Shown: positions 34,338-47,178, numbered from the stretch's first letter. The stretch is 64,000 nucleotides of DNA from Nansenia antarctica (GCA_963989245.1 OZ022339.1:14714989-14778988); one strand, 5' to 3'. Program-made: numbers and translations. Notes: a model not told the origin generated them from the letters alone.

Positions 34338-36140
34338 GTGAGCCGCGGCACACACACCTCACTCATACGAGTTAGTGTTGATCCTCCTTCGTACTGAGCT
34401 GTTTAACTCTCGTTCATTGCTCTCTTTTGAAAGCCTCTTTTGAGAATGTCTCAATTTAGTATTTGAGATATTGGGCGTTTTGACCTGAAGACCCGGGTGA
34501 GGATAGGGAGGTGACTTAGGCGATTAGGTGATTAAAGGCGTATACTATATCTCACAATTTTAGAGTTTTCTTCGGATCAGAGATTAGGTTCGGTTTCAAA
34601 GTGCATTTCACACGGGATTTCCCTTTCGTCCTGTGTTCTGAGGACAAGGACGTGAAAATGGGTCTCTAAGTTTAGTCTCCGTTCCTCAACAGTGATTGAC
34701 GACAGCCCTTTGGTCTTAATCATGGGGAAATGGCCTGTTTTAGCCTGAACATCTCCACCCCTCACCTCCTAAATGTTGACCTGGCAGGTGAAGAATGGCC
34801 CTATATCTCTTACCTCTCCCTGAGGAGAGGGTGTCTATGTGGAAATCCAGACCCTGATGGATTGTCTTTTGTGAGAACTCTGTTGTCCTACGGTCCTCGG
34901 AAAGGCCATCAGTCAGCGTCCGCAAATGATAGTGAGAGCCAGGCCTCCCCAGAGTCCCATAGAGAAGACGGAGAGAGACTTCCCTAGCAGGCCCTCGCAA
35001 GGACAACAGGAGGCAGCTTTTGGGGAGAGTGGGAGGTCGGGGGGCGGTCAAGAGGGAGGGAGTCTCCTAGCAGCTGTTACTCACCCTCGCTAAAGAAAGC
35101 AGCACGTCGATGTGTCGTATGATGCATGGTTGATGGTAACCCCTCCCCCATGCCTTCCCCCTACTATGCCGTGAACAGTATTAATGACCTCCTCTAGCTT
35201 TTGCTCCTCTGTGTGTTAAGGCCCTGTTAATGGCGGTCAAAGTGATCGCTGAGCAAGGGGGGGGGGGGGGTTTGGACGGTGGGGGGGTTGCGTCACGCCC
35301 AGACGAAGATCAATGCCACTGTCAGTTCCCCAATCCATATCATAACGGCCGTGCGGTTCAGGCTCCGAAAGGGAGCAGACAGTTGTGTATGGGGGCGTGG
35401 GTGGGCCGGTCGGGTTGTGTGATTGTTTAATTAGTAATTAGTCTAAGAAATGAGAGAGAGCCGCGATTGGATAGCTGTTCTGCTCCTGCAGCCGTACGGT
35501 ATTGACCTCGGGGAAACGTTCTAGGGAGCGTCGATATCCCGATGCGAACGTGCCGAACAGAACTGGCTGAAATAAATGAAGGTATTGACGGCTCTGCTTT
35601 TTTATGCCTTTCTCGCATCCACAAGGCGAGGGGCCAGTTAAATAGGGCCAGTAATTTAATGGTAAGTACATCTGTCCAGCTACCAGAATGTCTCTAACAG
35701 AGGAGGAGAGAGCTTCCAGCACGATACATGTTCTATATATAGACGTTTAATTATGTTGACGCATTAACTGCCCTCTGTCCCCAGTGCCCCACTATGTTTT
35801 ATCGGTTGGAGGAATCGGTAGGCATAGCCATTATCGTTTGTCTTTGACACGGTTTTCGGTTGTCGATAAAAGAAGTGTCAGACTTTAGCGCGGGGCAATC
35901 TCATGTTAGCATCTGCTAATGATAGCGTGTTAGCATCTCCTAATGATAGCAGTTCCATTTGTCAATATAACAAATGTGAAGGGGAGGGAGGAGGGTGGCC
36001 CAGTGTTGGTGAAAGTGGTGAGAAGGTCTCTGGACAGGTCATTTGTTGAAAAAGAACTGCCACTAGTTTGAGCGCTCAGTGCTGACTCTCACAAGAATTA
36101 TTATTTTTTTGACTCCTTTGTTTCTCTCTTTCTTCCTCAG
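34338..36140 (+). other. Intron D-E
   Basis: No gene or clear transposon. A G-rich run (35258-35290) is the only marked feature. Confidence 0.5.
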
Positions 36141-36251
36141 AGAGGAAGCTGGCTGAGTCGTCGAAGAAGACAACAACCCGGCCCAAACCGCTCTCCATCC
36201 TCCGCTCCTTAGAGGAGAAGTACGTGGCTGCCATGAAGAAGCTCCAGTTTG
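36141..36251 (+). CDS. birc6: birc6 exon E
   Basis: 111 nt. Acceptor CTTCCTCAG, donor TTTG|GTGAGT. The translation is a Lys-rich linker (KLAESSKKTTTRPKP) followed by the conserved LSILRSLEEKYVAAMKKLQF, ending in the first base of the Asp codon completed by exon F. Confidence 0.96.
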
Positions 36252-36334
36252 GTGAGTGGGTGTGGGTGGGTGATGGTTGTATTAATCATAGGTGAGTGTT
36301 TAGACATGCAGTAGAAGCGCTCCTTTTAATAATA

Positions 36335-36565
36335 ATAATAAAAATAAAAATGATTTATTGCCTTGCAATCAACTTGTCAGTCAATTGTTTGAATTTGGTA
36401 TTTTTTGCTCTAGGCACAGGGTCAGCCATACTCGGCACCCCTGGAGCAATTAGGGGTTAAGTGCCTTGCTCAAGGGCACATGCAGCTCCCTCATGAGGCG
36501 GGGATCGAACCAGCGACCTTCCGATTGCTAGCCGGCCTCTCTAACCTCTAGGCTACTGCCGGCCC
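36335..36565 (-). mobile_element. V-type tRNA SINE, reverse orientation, copy 2
   Basis: Same structure as 8925-9125, including AGGGGTTAAGTGCCTTGCTC (core reversed) and a tRNA-like head ending near CTCTAGGCTACTGCC. It carries about 30 bp (TTGAATTTGGTATTTTTTGC region) not present in the other copy. Confidence 0.8.
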
Positions 36566-36944
36566 TTTCTCTCCTAGCGCACAAACGTGCCCAGCACAAC
36601 ACAACACCCTCCCCTCCTCCAAAATGATCCATACGTCCATCCTGCCTGCTTGTCTGGGGGGAGGCGGGGCTCCTCCGTCTGCTACTTCTCATCTCACGCC
36701 ACGCCGTGATTGATTATGGGACTTTTGTTGAGCTGCAATTGATTTTGCGAGTGGGTCCCGACGTCTGAAGTAATCGCAAGTGACACGAATGTAAACAGGT
36801 TTTCTCCGGTCTAAGTATAAAAAAATAAAAATAGGAGACTGATGGAGGAGCCCAATGTAACAAGGGTGCACCGTTGTGGAATGTGATTAAAGTACAGGAG
36901 ATAAGGGCACGGGCGGGATGCCTGACACAACACAGGTTTAATGC

Positions 36945-37198
36945 CAGTGACATGGTGAAGGAGTGGAGGTGGCTGTCCTCATAGGATATGTTCACAGTGA
37001 CATGGTGAAGTAGTGGAAGTGGCTGTCCTCATAGGATATGATCACAGTGACATGGTGAAGGAGTGGAGGTGGCTGTCCTCATAGGATATGTTCACAGTGA
37101 CATGGTGAAGGAGTGGAGGTGGCTGTCCTCATAGGATATGATCACAGTGACATGGTGAAGGAGTGGAGGTGGCTGTACTCATAGGATATGTTCACAGG
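36945..37198. repeat. Minisatellite, 50-bp unit, 5 copies
   Basis: Five units beginning CAGTGACATGGTGAAG at 36945, 36995, 37045, 37095 and 37145, alternating GATATGTTCA and GATATGATCA ends. Confidence 0.95.
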
Positions 37199-37749
37199 AT
37201 ACTAAGTGACTTGATGTTTTTCCTCAGATGTCTAACTCAATAAAATGTTATTGATCCCCAAGGGACAGTTTTGTAATACGTTTTTTTTGTTCATTCACAT
37301 TAACACTAGAACAGCCGTGCCTTTTTAACCTATTAAAAGAGCCGCCTCGGGGGTCAAATCTACCCCCTCTTTACAATGCTCAAGCTGCTATTTACACACA
37401 ACGACCACTAGTTGGCCGCTTGTAAATTAGCCTGCTTCCTACACAGAAAAACTGCAAAATAGCTTTATATTAGCTTATCCTGATGTGATTTAGAAAATGT
37501 ACGGATACTTGGGTGGTAGAACGCACATATGTAGGAAAAGTCATGAAAGGAGGGTCCTGAAATTTGATCGAGTGCAAAGATAGAACACTTTTCTTTACTC
37601 ACAGGGGTCAAATGACCACTCGTGGCTATTCTAGTGTTAATAACATGCTTTCTTTGCGTCCATAGTGACGGGATGATTCTGATGGAGGAACGTGTATTGA
37701 ACTTGGCATTAACCCCCTCCTTCCCTCTGTGTGTTCCCTCTCCTCTCAG
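37199..37749 (+). other. Intron DNA before exon F
   Basis: No gene seen. 37300-37640 has TTAACACTAGAACAGCC at the left and GGCTATTCTAGTGTTAA at the right, an inverted pair suggesting a degraded piggyBac- or hAT-like element. Confidence 0.4.
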
Positions 37750-37967
37750 ACACCTTTGAGATGGTCTCGGAGGACGAGGACGGCAAGCTGGTGTTCAAGG
37801 TCAACTACCACTACATGTCTCAGGTGAAGAACGCCAGCGACGCCAACAGTGCCGCCCGCGCCCGCCGCCTGGCGCAGGAGGCCGTCACGCTGTCCACCTC
37901 GCTGCCTCTCTCCTCCTCTTCCAGCGTGTTCGTCCGCTGCGACGAGGAGCGCCTGGACATCATGAAG
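37750..37967 (+). CDS. birc6: birc6 exon F (start of the UBC domain)
   Basis: 218 nt. The acceptor is CTCCTCTCAG, and the donor AAG|GTACCA leaves in phase 0. The translation DTFEMVSEDEDGKLVFKVNY is followed by NSAARARRLAQEAVTLSTS, a serine cluster, and FVRCDEERLDIMK, the first helix/strand of the E2 fold. Unusually, the last 24 bases with the donor (CATCATGAAGGTACCAGC) are repeated just downstream at 37998-38017. Confidence 0.96.
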
Positions 37968-38024
37968 GTACCAGCTTCCATACGTCACACATGTTTACAT
38001 CATGAAGGTACCAGCTTCCATACG

Positions 38025-38403
38025 TCAGAAATAATAATAATAATATTAATACATTAGACTTATATAGCGCTTTTCTAGACAGTCAAAGACGCTTTACAGA
38101 CTGAAAAGATCGAGTAGTAATAATAAAAAGAAACAAAAGGTAAATAGAAGAAAGTATAGGGGCCTAATTGAGGTAGTGCTGGGGACACATGGGAAGGGGA
38201 GGGGGAGAGGGTTAACTGGTGAAGGCAAGCTTGAAGAGGTGGGTTTTGAGGGCCTGTTTAAATGTTGGCAGGGTGTTGGCCTGTCTGATGTGGTTGGGGA
38301 GGGCGTTCCAGAGGGACGGGGCTGCGGCTAAAAAGGCCCTATCGCCCCAGGTCCGGAGCTTGGTCCTGGTGGTCGTAGAAATGTTGACATAGTGGCCTGG
38401 GGG
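38025..38403 (-). mobile_element. LINE 3' end with C-terminal protein remnant
   Basis: On the - strand 38403-38212 translates to the end of a fish LINE protein (GDRAFLAAAPSLWNALPNHI, then FKQALKTHLFKLAF), followed by 3' sequence ending AGCGCTATATAAGTC with (TTA)n at 38028-38052. Of the L2/CR1 type. Confidence 0.8.
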
Positions 38404-38545
38404 GGTCCAGTGGTCTAGCACCGTGGTCTACAGTGCACCCATATGCCCATGTCGGCATGGGTTAGAATCCGGCCCATGTCCTCTCTCCCTTCACTTCTCC
38501 TTACTTTCCTGTCTGTCTTCACTGTATCTGTCCAATAAAATGAAA
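38404..38545 (+). mobile_element. tRNA-derived SINE
   Basis: tRNA-like head (TCCAGTGGTCTAGCACC and GGGTTAGAATCCGG). CT-rich body, ending CTGTCCAATAAAATGAAAAA. Same 3' body type as 16435-16610. Confidence 0.65.
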
Positions 38546-38682
38546 AATATGACTGGGACTGCACCACTCAGAAAAAAAAAAGGGAAAAAAAATGTTTACA
38601 TGTACAGTGCCCTCCGTAAGTAACGGGACAGGAACAGTGCCAGACAGGGACAGATGCATGTCATACACTCTACCCCCCCCCC

Positions 38683-38735
<53 letters not shown>

Positions 38736-38983
38736 AGCACCGGTCTAAGGCATTGTCAGTCTCTAGCGGGAGCATCAGCATCATGCAATCTTTATAGACC
38801 TGAACAGCGAAGGTTCTCCCCATCTCCAGACTGACTCCACTTCTGTCTGAAGTGCACTGAGAGTGTTACCGCCTGAGTGACGCTAGCTGCCCTCCAGCAG
38901 TCTTTGCGAGTGCAGTCGCTGAGCCAATTCGGCATTACAGCCCCTGACATCCCTACTTGCTCCTTAGACGGGGGTCAGGCAGC

Positions 38984-39038
<55 letters not shown>

Positions 39039-39738
39039 CCCTTGTGTGCGTACCCTTGCACCTGTTTGCGGCAACCTCCCCTGGTTTGATTTTAGTTTGT
39101 CTTGTCCCTGTTCAAACCAGCACGGCCTGCTTCTCTCTGCCTCTCTGTTTCTATCAGCCGACCTCTCATCTCTTTTCTCTCTTCTCCTCTCTTCTCTCTT
39201 CTCTGTTGCACTCTGGCAGTGTCACTAGTACACACTAGTCCTTGTCCTCCTCTCTTTTCTTTCAAAAACAGCTGGGGGCAGCTAGCCTCCCACTTCACTC
39301 TAGACACCTTGTTTGTTGATGCAAGAACACGGGTTCCCTCTCTCTCCTGCATTCTCCCGCTCTCCTTCCTTCCTGCCTTTCTATTCTTAATCCAAATTCT
39401 GTGTCAACTAACTGAAAACCAGCCGACCACCGGAAGGAGGGGGGGGGGGGGGAGTCCTATGTTCCTTGTTTGTTTTTTGGGGTTTGTTTAAATAAATTAA
39501 AAAAGGCGCTGAAACAACTCTTTAGTTCCAGGGTCACTGGAATCACAAGGATGAACCATGATCCTCTTTTTTTGCATGAAACTTCTTCCAAATGCTTGGT
39601 GTGTTGATTTTATCGCTGTTATATTTGTAAAGCAGTCTTTACAATGACAATTGTCTTAAGAGTGCTTTACGACAAGAACAATACAAACAATAGAACATTA
39701 GTGTGTGTTAACCCCTTCTTCTCTGCCCCTTCCTGCAG
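38546..39738 (+). other. Rest of intron F-G
   Basis: Two (CA)n runs (38689-38732 and 38990-39037), CT-rich sequence 39120-39380 and a G run at 39439-39454. No gene seen. Confidence 0.5.
38608..38650. mobile_element. Tc1-type terminal repeat fragment
   Basis: CAGTGCCCTCCGTAAGTAAC is the usual terminus of a fish Tc1 family; the (CA)n at 38689-38732 follows. Confidence 0.45.
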
Positions 39739-39900
39739 GTTCTGATCACAGGCCCAGCGGACACACCCTACGCCAACGGCTGCTTTGAGTTTGACGTGTA
39801 CTTTCCCCAGGACTACCCCAACTCCCCGCCCCTCGTCAACCTGGAGACCACCGGCGGCCACAGCGTGCGCTTCAACCCAAACCTCTACAACGACGGAAAA
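39739..39900 (+). CDS. birc6: birc6 exon G (UBC core)
   Basis: 54 codons, phase 0. Acceptor TCCTGCAG, donor AAA|GTGAGT. The translation begins VLITGPADTPYANGCFEFDV and continues YFPQDYPNSPP, the E2 fold signature with the conserved PxxPP turn, then NLETTGGHSVRFNPNLYNDGK leading to the active site. Confidence 0.97.
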
Positions 39901-40575
39901 GTGAGTTAGCCGTGTTTGCGGCGCTAGCAAAACACGCTAACTGGAGCCGTCCTCTCTACCGAGCTTCCATCAAACATGTTTCGTTCAAATGTTAGCCTGT
40001 TAGTGGCTCATGACAACAAATAATACCAATTTTTAAAAATAAACATTTTTCCCAGGTCTTTTCCACATTTCACTAGGAAGCTGTTCTATTCAAGTGCACC
40101 ATTGTGTTTGTCATGAGCGATCCTTGGAGTCGCTATCAACCTATTTAAGCTCAAATAGAGTAGCAGAGTAGCCGATACACCGTCCCCTCAAGACGTCTTA
40201 TTTTAGTATGGGGTCAGAGAATAAGCTGTCCCTGTCCCCGTCCCTTCTCCCCCGGTGCAGAGCAGTGAAGGTGCTGGCACCTGCTCCTCCTCATTAGCAG
40301 GGCTCTGACAGGGGACATCTATTTTCATAATGGACGGAGACGTCTGCTAGAAGAATGACTGTGGGCCGTCCACATCAGACGTGCCTCTCCGGTGCGGAGG
40401 GCAAACGGCCTTTCAGCTCTCCGCTGATGGATGGATGGATGGCTAGAGAAGAGTAGAGGGGGGTCTGTGCCCTGTGGATGTTTACCTGACACCCGGGTCA
40501 TCCCTCTCTTCTTCAGAGAGAGAGAGAGGTGCTTTAACTGCCTCTGTGTTGTTTACGTCTGTCTGTCTCCCTCAG

Positions 40576-40653
40576 GTGTGTTTAAGTATCCTCAACACGT
40601 GGCACGGTAGACCGGAGGAGAAATGGAACCCTCAGACCTCAAGCTTTTTACAG
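40576..40653 (+). CDS. birc6: birc6 exon H (E2 catalytic cysteine)
   Basis: 26 codons, phase 0. Acceptor CCCTCAG, donor CAG|GTGAGT. The translation VCLSILNTWHGRPEEKWNPQ contains the E2 active-site Cys as its second residue (TGT at 40579-40581), in the usual E2 context of V-C-L-S-I-L. This residue forms the ubiquitin thioester. It is intact, so the E2 activity is expected to be preserved. Confidence 0.97.
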
Positions 40654-42695
40654 GTGAGTCACAAATCCATTACGTTTGTGCCCACCACCTTTCACTTGTC
40701 ATTGTCCAGACCGCTCTCTCTGCTGACCCCTGAGCCCGGCTGTCAATAGTGATCATCACCCCGCCTCTACGTCGCCACAGGGGGTGCATTTAATAGGTTT
40801 GGTGTTTTGACAGCTCTCATGAAGGATCCTGGGTACTGCCATCCCATTAGTGCGTGGGGGTGATGGGGCTGTCTGTGTGGGTGAGGGGGCTATCTGTATG
40901 GGGGTGTGGGTGGGTGGGAGGGCGGAGGGAGTGTCCATCATTTAACCAAACAATACCGTCTCAACATCCATTACTTCTTTCTGGGAGACAGAGATGGGTT
41001 ACGGAGAGGAGAGAGGGAGAGAGAATATCTATGTTCATCCCTCATTCGTGAGGTTTGAGGTTCATACAGATGTCTCCATTGATTATTATTTGAGTAAATG
41101 TCTTCCAGATCCATAATAGAAAGCTAAACGAGGAGGAGGACTGGTATCAAGTGAATATCAGACGGACTATATTGGCTCTGATGTCTCTATGGCAACCGTG
41201 TTTGGAGGGAAGGGGTGGAGGGGAGCTGGAGGTGAAGGTCGTCAAGGTTAAGACATTCAGGGACGCTAGCTCGGTGACCGTGGCTAGAATAGCACACAGA
41301 CATCCAACCAGCGTCTGTCTGGCCAAGCTGGTAATAAAGTATGCTACTGGAGGACAGTGTCCGTGTCCTCCAGACAGGCAGGAAGATTAATTGAATCATT
41401 AATAAAGATACTAAAGATACAGGGGATACAGATTCCTGCATGGTCTACGCATTTGAACGCTACCACAAGGTGGATGCGAGAGCTGTAAAGGATGTTTAAA
41501 AAGAGCTTTCCTTCTGTGATGGAAATGACTGACAGTGTTGACAATTGTGTTCCTTCCTTGTAACGAAATAATCACTGAAGTGAACATGAGAGGCAGTGGA
41601 TTGTGATGGCAGAGCCTCGCTTGATAAGCTTGCTAGATCCATTACCTCCTCGCATCAAGTACATCATTTCTCCTACAGCCAATTAGGCCAAACAGAGTTG
41701 ATTAGCAGATCGGCTCATGATTACAGGCAGATGAAGAGTGGTAATTGCTTAAAAGTTATCTTTCAAATAACCTTCTCTACGCTGATCCTGTTTGTTGTAG
41801 GCATCATGAGGTCAGAGGTTTATGTTAAATTGTAATTTATGGATTCAAGATAAAGGGGGCTATAGAAATGACAGCATTAACGTTCAGAGCTTATTCAACT
41901 TGGTTTATGGCTTTACATTCCTCGTAAAACATTTTTACCATTTTTTTCGAATTGGTTCCGATGTTTTAACAAAAAGTCTAGATGATAGATGGCCAGTGGA
42001 ATTTGTTCTCGGTGCAGCATATTAATCTCTGCAGCACACACATGACAAAAACAAGGAAGTGCACAATAGACAACATCAGACCAAAAAATAAATAATAGAC
42101 AACAGACAATCGTGGTATGCATGTCGGTCATGACCTTGAGGAGGGGGCTAGAGGTGTGATGCATACTGGTGATCCAGCCTGGAGCTTCTCTCTGTTACTG
42201 TTGCATGGAACCCCTGCCCTCGGCCCCTCCTCCTTGGTGTAGAGGGGGTGCTACACAACCACGCAGTATCTGGCAGATGACATTGGTAAAGGAGACGATG
42301 GCAATACGATTGCTGTGAGAACAACCGTCTCTGTCTACTATCGGAGTAAATAACTCACTTTGATTCTAATCACAATATATACATATCATTCATGATATAA
42401 TATATTTATCTCATAGTATACTCCGATCTTCCCTCCAACACCGTATTAACGACTTCAATGCGTGTGTCATTGAGGTACAGTAAGCTCATCCATTAGAATT
42501 GCTCAAAGAGGACCCCTGGTGGTGGTTTAGCCAAGGTGTAATACCCCCCCCCCCCCCCCCCCCCCCCGTCTGAAAGGCGTATAGACTCACTGCCTCTGTC
42601 GCAGTTAACTGAGCTGTGCCGTTGTTGATGAATGGTGTCTTTTTCAGTACCAGGTCAAAGGTTTGGACACACTTCCCCATTACTGGTACTGTGCG

Positions 42696-42761
<66 letters not shown>

Positions 42762-42891
42762 ATGTGTATATATATACACACACACACACACACACTGTAT
42801 TTCTGTATGGGTGTTTGCAAACCTTCTTTTTTTTCCCCTGCCTCCCTCTCCCCCTCCCTCCTTCTCCCTCCCTCCCTCTCTCTCTCTCCAG
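40654..42891 (+). other. Intron H-I
   Basis: No gene. A C run at 42543-42567, (GT)n at 42701-42755 with TATATA, and a pyrimidine-rich stretch 42835-42890 ending at the acceptor. Confidence 0.5.
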
Positions 42892-43080
42892 GTGCTGGTG
42901 TCGGTGCAGTCTCTGATCCTGGTGACGGAGCCCTACTTCAACGAGCCGGGCTACGAGCGTTCGCGGGGCACCCCCAGCGGCACCCAGAGCTCCCGCGAGT
43001 ACGACGGCAACATCCGCCAGGCCTCCGTCAAGTGGGCCATGCTGGAGCAGATGCGCAACCCCTCGCCCTGCTTCAAAGAG
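42892..43080 (+). CDS. birc6: birc6 exon I
   Basis: 63 codons, phase 0. Acceptor CTCTCTCCAG after a long pyrimidine run, donor GAG|GTGAGA. The translation VLVSVQSLILVTEPYFNEPG continues to the conserved RGTPSGTQSSREYDGNIRQA and VKWAMLEQMRNPSPCFKE, the C-terminal helices of the extended UBC domain. Confidence 0.97.
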
Positions 43081-43869
43081 GTGAGAGGCCCTGGGAGACA
43101 CCCCCCCCCCGGGAATATCATCAGTCACCCCCCCCCCTACATTTAACCCTCCTCCTCCCTGACCCCGAGACTAAGCCACCGTCAGTGTTAAACGCTGTTG
43201 ATTACGGCGTCGGTGTCATTATGGTCCTCACACCACTCTGACAGGAGACAGTGGCACGTTTGTGACAGTATTTGACAGTGACAGATAATAAATTCACTGT
43301 TTATTAATTTCCAGATAGATAATTCCCTCTGGACTGGATGTTGTGCTTTCCCCCCCCCCCCCCCCTCTGTTTTCGATTTCCTCCCATCCTTGACACAAGC
43401 CGTGCAGGCAAATAGCAATCAGTCACCCGCACCGCCTAGAGAATTGGAGAGAGAGAAAGGAAGAGGGAGGGGGGAGGAGAGAAGGATTGGGATTGGGAGG
43501 CAGGAATGGGGGGGGTGCGGGGGTTCGGAATAGAGCTGAGCGTGGAGGTGGAGGGAAATTGGGGCAGGGGGTTGGGGGGGGGGGGGGGGGGTGTATAAAT
43601 GGAGAGATAAAGAGCGAGGTGGAGGAGGTGTTAAATAATTTCCTCCATGCAGGCAGGTGTCACATCAGGCTGCTGTGTGGAGGCACAGAGCCACATGAAC
43701 ACACTGCAGACTGTCTCCTACATGAGCAATATCCAATTACTCTCAAATAGAATTCAATACAAAATATCTCAATCGCTCGCTCTCTGGGTCCGTCTGTCGG
43801 TTTGTCTGTCTGTCTCGGTGTCTCTCGGCCTTTATGAAAGACAATTACTTTGCTCTGTCAGTCACCAGG

Positions 43870-43909
<40 letters not shown>

Positions 43910-44332
43910 TTGGGCGGTTTCCAATTTTTTATATCGTTAAACCGTGATTCAATCACATTGTTGTCGGGCTTTGACAGAGCCGCCAATTTCAAATACTGAA
44001 GCCCTGTCCTTTCTGCGACCCGCCTCGAACACTTTCCACCAGCAGTGCTGAATAATCCGCTGAACATAAATAAATAAAAACAGCGCTAAAAATGCTCTCC
44101 ACTTTGATGACGCTGCAAGCTCGTGTTGTCTGTTTCCGTCCGTGTGAACCTATGACACCGTAGAGACGTTTATTTTTGGCTACCCGGTCTGTTGTTTTTG
44201 AGAACCCATGGCCCTATTATTAACCCCAAAGATAAAGCTCAAGAAACAACCTTGAATTATGCAACGGGAAGTTGTCAGGTGGAATTAGGGACAACAGGTC
44301 ATGCGCTGAAATATAGATCGAGCTCTGTGTGT

Positions 44333-44371
<39 letters not shown>

Positions 44372-44720
44372 TGTGTCTGTGTCTGTGTGTGTGCGTGTGT
44401 GTTCGCTAAGGAGCTGTCCACACACACACGCAGCCAGCTGGAGTGTGAACGGGCTATTAGGGGAAGCTGTTTTGCAAGGCAGTAATAGCACGGTGTACAT
44501 AATGAATATGACTGAGGTCATGATAGGGAGAGCAGGAGACGAGCTGTCTGGTGTTGACCTGGCCTGGCCCTGGAACAGGTGTAGAGACACAGCCCGTCAG
44601 CCCGGGGAGCACGCCGCACAACACATGAAGGCAGAGAGCCTCCTTAAGTGTCCCTGTTCATTCGTCATGTAAACACGACGATAATCAGTGGAGAGATATG
44701 AATGCGTATGTGCACGCACG

Positions 44721-44768
<48 letters not shown>

Positions 44769-44775
44769 CAGACAG

Positions 44776-44809
<34 letters not shown>

Positions 44810-45599
44810 AAGTGCTGCTTGCCTGCCCTGTCAGGGAGATGAGTCATTGTGTAGCGCACACTCCATTACAGTGCATTATTGATGGGTTTTTAGCGAGACA
44901 CCTCTGCCCAGTGGGACCCACCCAGGCCTGAGTGTCGAGGCTCTCTCAGTGTGAGAGACCCTCCAGCCCAGCGCAGGCTGGAGACTACAGCAGGGGGAGA
45001 CGACAGCAGGCCCAACAGTCTGGAGGAGGGGAGGGGAGGAGGAGGGGGGAGGGGAGGAGGGAAGGGGAGGGCTTAAGTGGTGGGTTTCGTGACTGAGAAA
45101 GAGCTTGGCAAGTTTTTATCTCTTTTAAAGCGCACGCATACACACACACACACACACTCACATCAAAGCACAGGCTTGGGAAAGCCAAGAGAAGAGGAGC
45201 AACGTGCCATAGACTGCTAGGGTTGCTATGGATACACTGGCATGAAAATGTATCATTTCCCGCCCCCCCCCCCCCCCCCTCTCCTTCACTCTCCCATGGC
45301 CCAGTTCTGTGGCAGTGACTGCTTCCCTCTGCAGATGGGCTGAGGTTGTCAGTCGCAAGTGATGGCGTTGGCTTTAGAATGTCACTGTCTAGTCAACGGG
45401 GTCTTTGTGATGGATGAGTGGATGGGGGGGCGGGGCTTGTCTTTGGCTACATGCAGAGGGGGATGGACACAACTTGTCTGTGTCGAGAGACGCCTCACTG
45501 AGAGGCCGATGACCCTGTGTCCGCGGCAGTGATTGATCGAAAAAAGATTCTCGCACACCCATACACTTAGCGGGGCATGTCGCGGAAAAAAGACCTGGG

Positions 45600-46055
45600 C
45601 TGCGTTTCCTGTCCAAGTCAGAGGAAGGCAGTGGGAGTGTTGCATTCTGGGACCTCGTCTACAAGGTCACGGGCAGCAGCAAGAGGAACACAGTCGTACA
45701 ACAGAGGTCTGGAAGAAGGTTACAGAGTTATTGGGAAGATGGGAGAAAAGGATCTACCCAAGATTTACAACATACCACCTCATCTGTGAAACATGGTGGA
45801 GGGGGTGTTATGGTTGTGGCATGTATAGCTCGTCTTAATTGATGAACATGCATTTAATTTCCCAAAATACCTCAAAAGAAACAACAACTACCGATGGATA
45901 GATGGAGATGGTACCCATCGTCTGGTGGGGTCAATGGATCGCGGGCTTGAGGCAGTTGTTGCATGGAAAGGATTGCCCACCAAATACTAAACATGACTTC
46001 AAAACCGCGGTCTGCACCAAACCAAAATGTTGGTGAACCGTTACACCCCTAATAT
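45600..46055 (+). mobile_element. Degraded Tc1-like fragment ending in a hAT-type terminus
   Basis: 45775-45830 reads CTCATCTGTGAAACATGGTG and GGGGGTGTTATGGTT, a Tc1 transposase core pattern (SVKHGGG-VMV). 45700-45740 gives TTEVWKKVTELLGR. The stretch ends GAACCGTTACACCCCTAA at 46052, the right end of the hAT family seen at 12724. Confidence 0.45.
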
Positions 46056-46439
46056 ACACACACACACTTGTATGCATATACTCATTTACTATGAACAGAC
46101 ACTGTCCTGCCCTCTGGAATATGAGTGGACACTAAAATGACCTAAAAGCTCTGGAAATGGGGCCACACGATTAGACCGTGTCCGCCAATGTGAACATTTG
46201 CACATTTGTGTGTCCGTGTGTGTGTCCGTCCAGTGCACCTTTTAAAGGTCATTTAACACGACAGGCTAATCCAATGAGCACACATGTTCCGTGTCCAGAG
46301 ACTCTGGGATGTTTATACATAACGCTCCCATCCGTGCCGTGATCGATGTGTAAACCAAATGCCAAAAGTCACATGTCCACTGCCCTCTCCACTTAGAAAC
46401 ACCTCGGGGGACATCGCCCTTTTCAATTGGTCGGCCGTC

Positions 46440-46830
46440 GGAAAATATTCAGACCCCTTACTTTTTTCCACATTTTGTTGTGTTATAGAATCAATTTGAA
46501 ATGTATTATTTGCCATCAATCCACAAACAATATCCCAGAATGATGAAGCGAAAAACTTGTTTTGTTGAAATTTCTGTAAATGTATTCTTACAGAAATACC
46601 TCAAGTACATAAGTATTCACACCCTTTGCTATGCCGCTCTTAATTAGCTAAAATGTCATAAACAAATCACTCATTAAGTTTAATTGAGTCCATCTTAATT
46701 CAAGGATAATAGTTCATGTAATTTTGGAATTAATATCTTTGTTTTTATAGGGTCTCTGATTTGCATAGGAATCAGTGTGACTGCATGCACTTGTGTCCAA
46801 CAACAATACACTATCAACCATGGTAGAATG
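46440..46830. mobile_element. Tc1 fragment (salmonid-type left end)
   Basis: Begins AATATTCAGACCCCTTACTT, then CCACATTTTGTTGTGTTATAG and later TACATAAGTATTCACACCCTT, the non-coding 5' arm of a well-known fish Tc1 family. The transposase part is absent. Confidence 0.65.
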
Positions 46831-47178
46831 TTTGACTGATTTTTATCTTTCAATTTGCCTCACATATTCTGCTGCCACGGATTGGGGTTTTAGTAACAAT
46901 ACTGTATGTTTAGATCTCTAATGAAAGTCAAGAGAAGGAGAATAAAGGACAACATTAATCATCCTTGCATTTTCTTTTCACTCTCCCCACTATTCGATGA
47001 CAGTTGATGCACAATTGTCATTCCTCAACATTTCAAACAGTAGATACTATGAATACTGATGAATTACGTGATTTCATGTTTTACAGAGTTGAGTTGTTTT
47101 GTACCTTGTGTGGCTGCTGTGTGATCTGAACCAGTTTGATCTGGTCTGACCTGGTGTGATCTGGTTGTGACCCCCTAG

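Larger units (their letters stand above)
43081..47178 (+). other. Intron I-J
   Basis: No gene. Homopolymer and dinucleotide runs at 43353-43366, 43576-43592 (G run), 43877-43904 (GT), 44329-44402 (GT), 44726-44803 (CA) and 45263-45279. Tc1-like remnants are listed below. Confidence 0.5.

Noticed and set aside
42655..43128. 157-codon - strand ORF
   Set aside because: The antisense shadow of birc6 exon I joined to a CA repeat translation.
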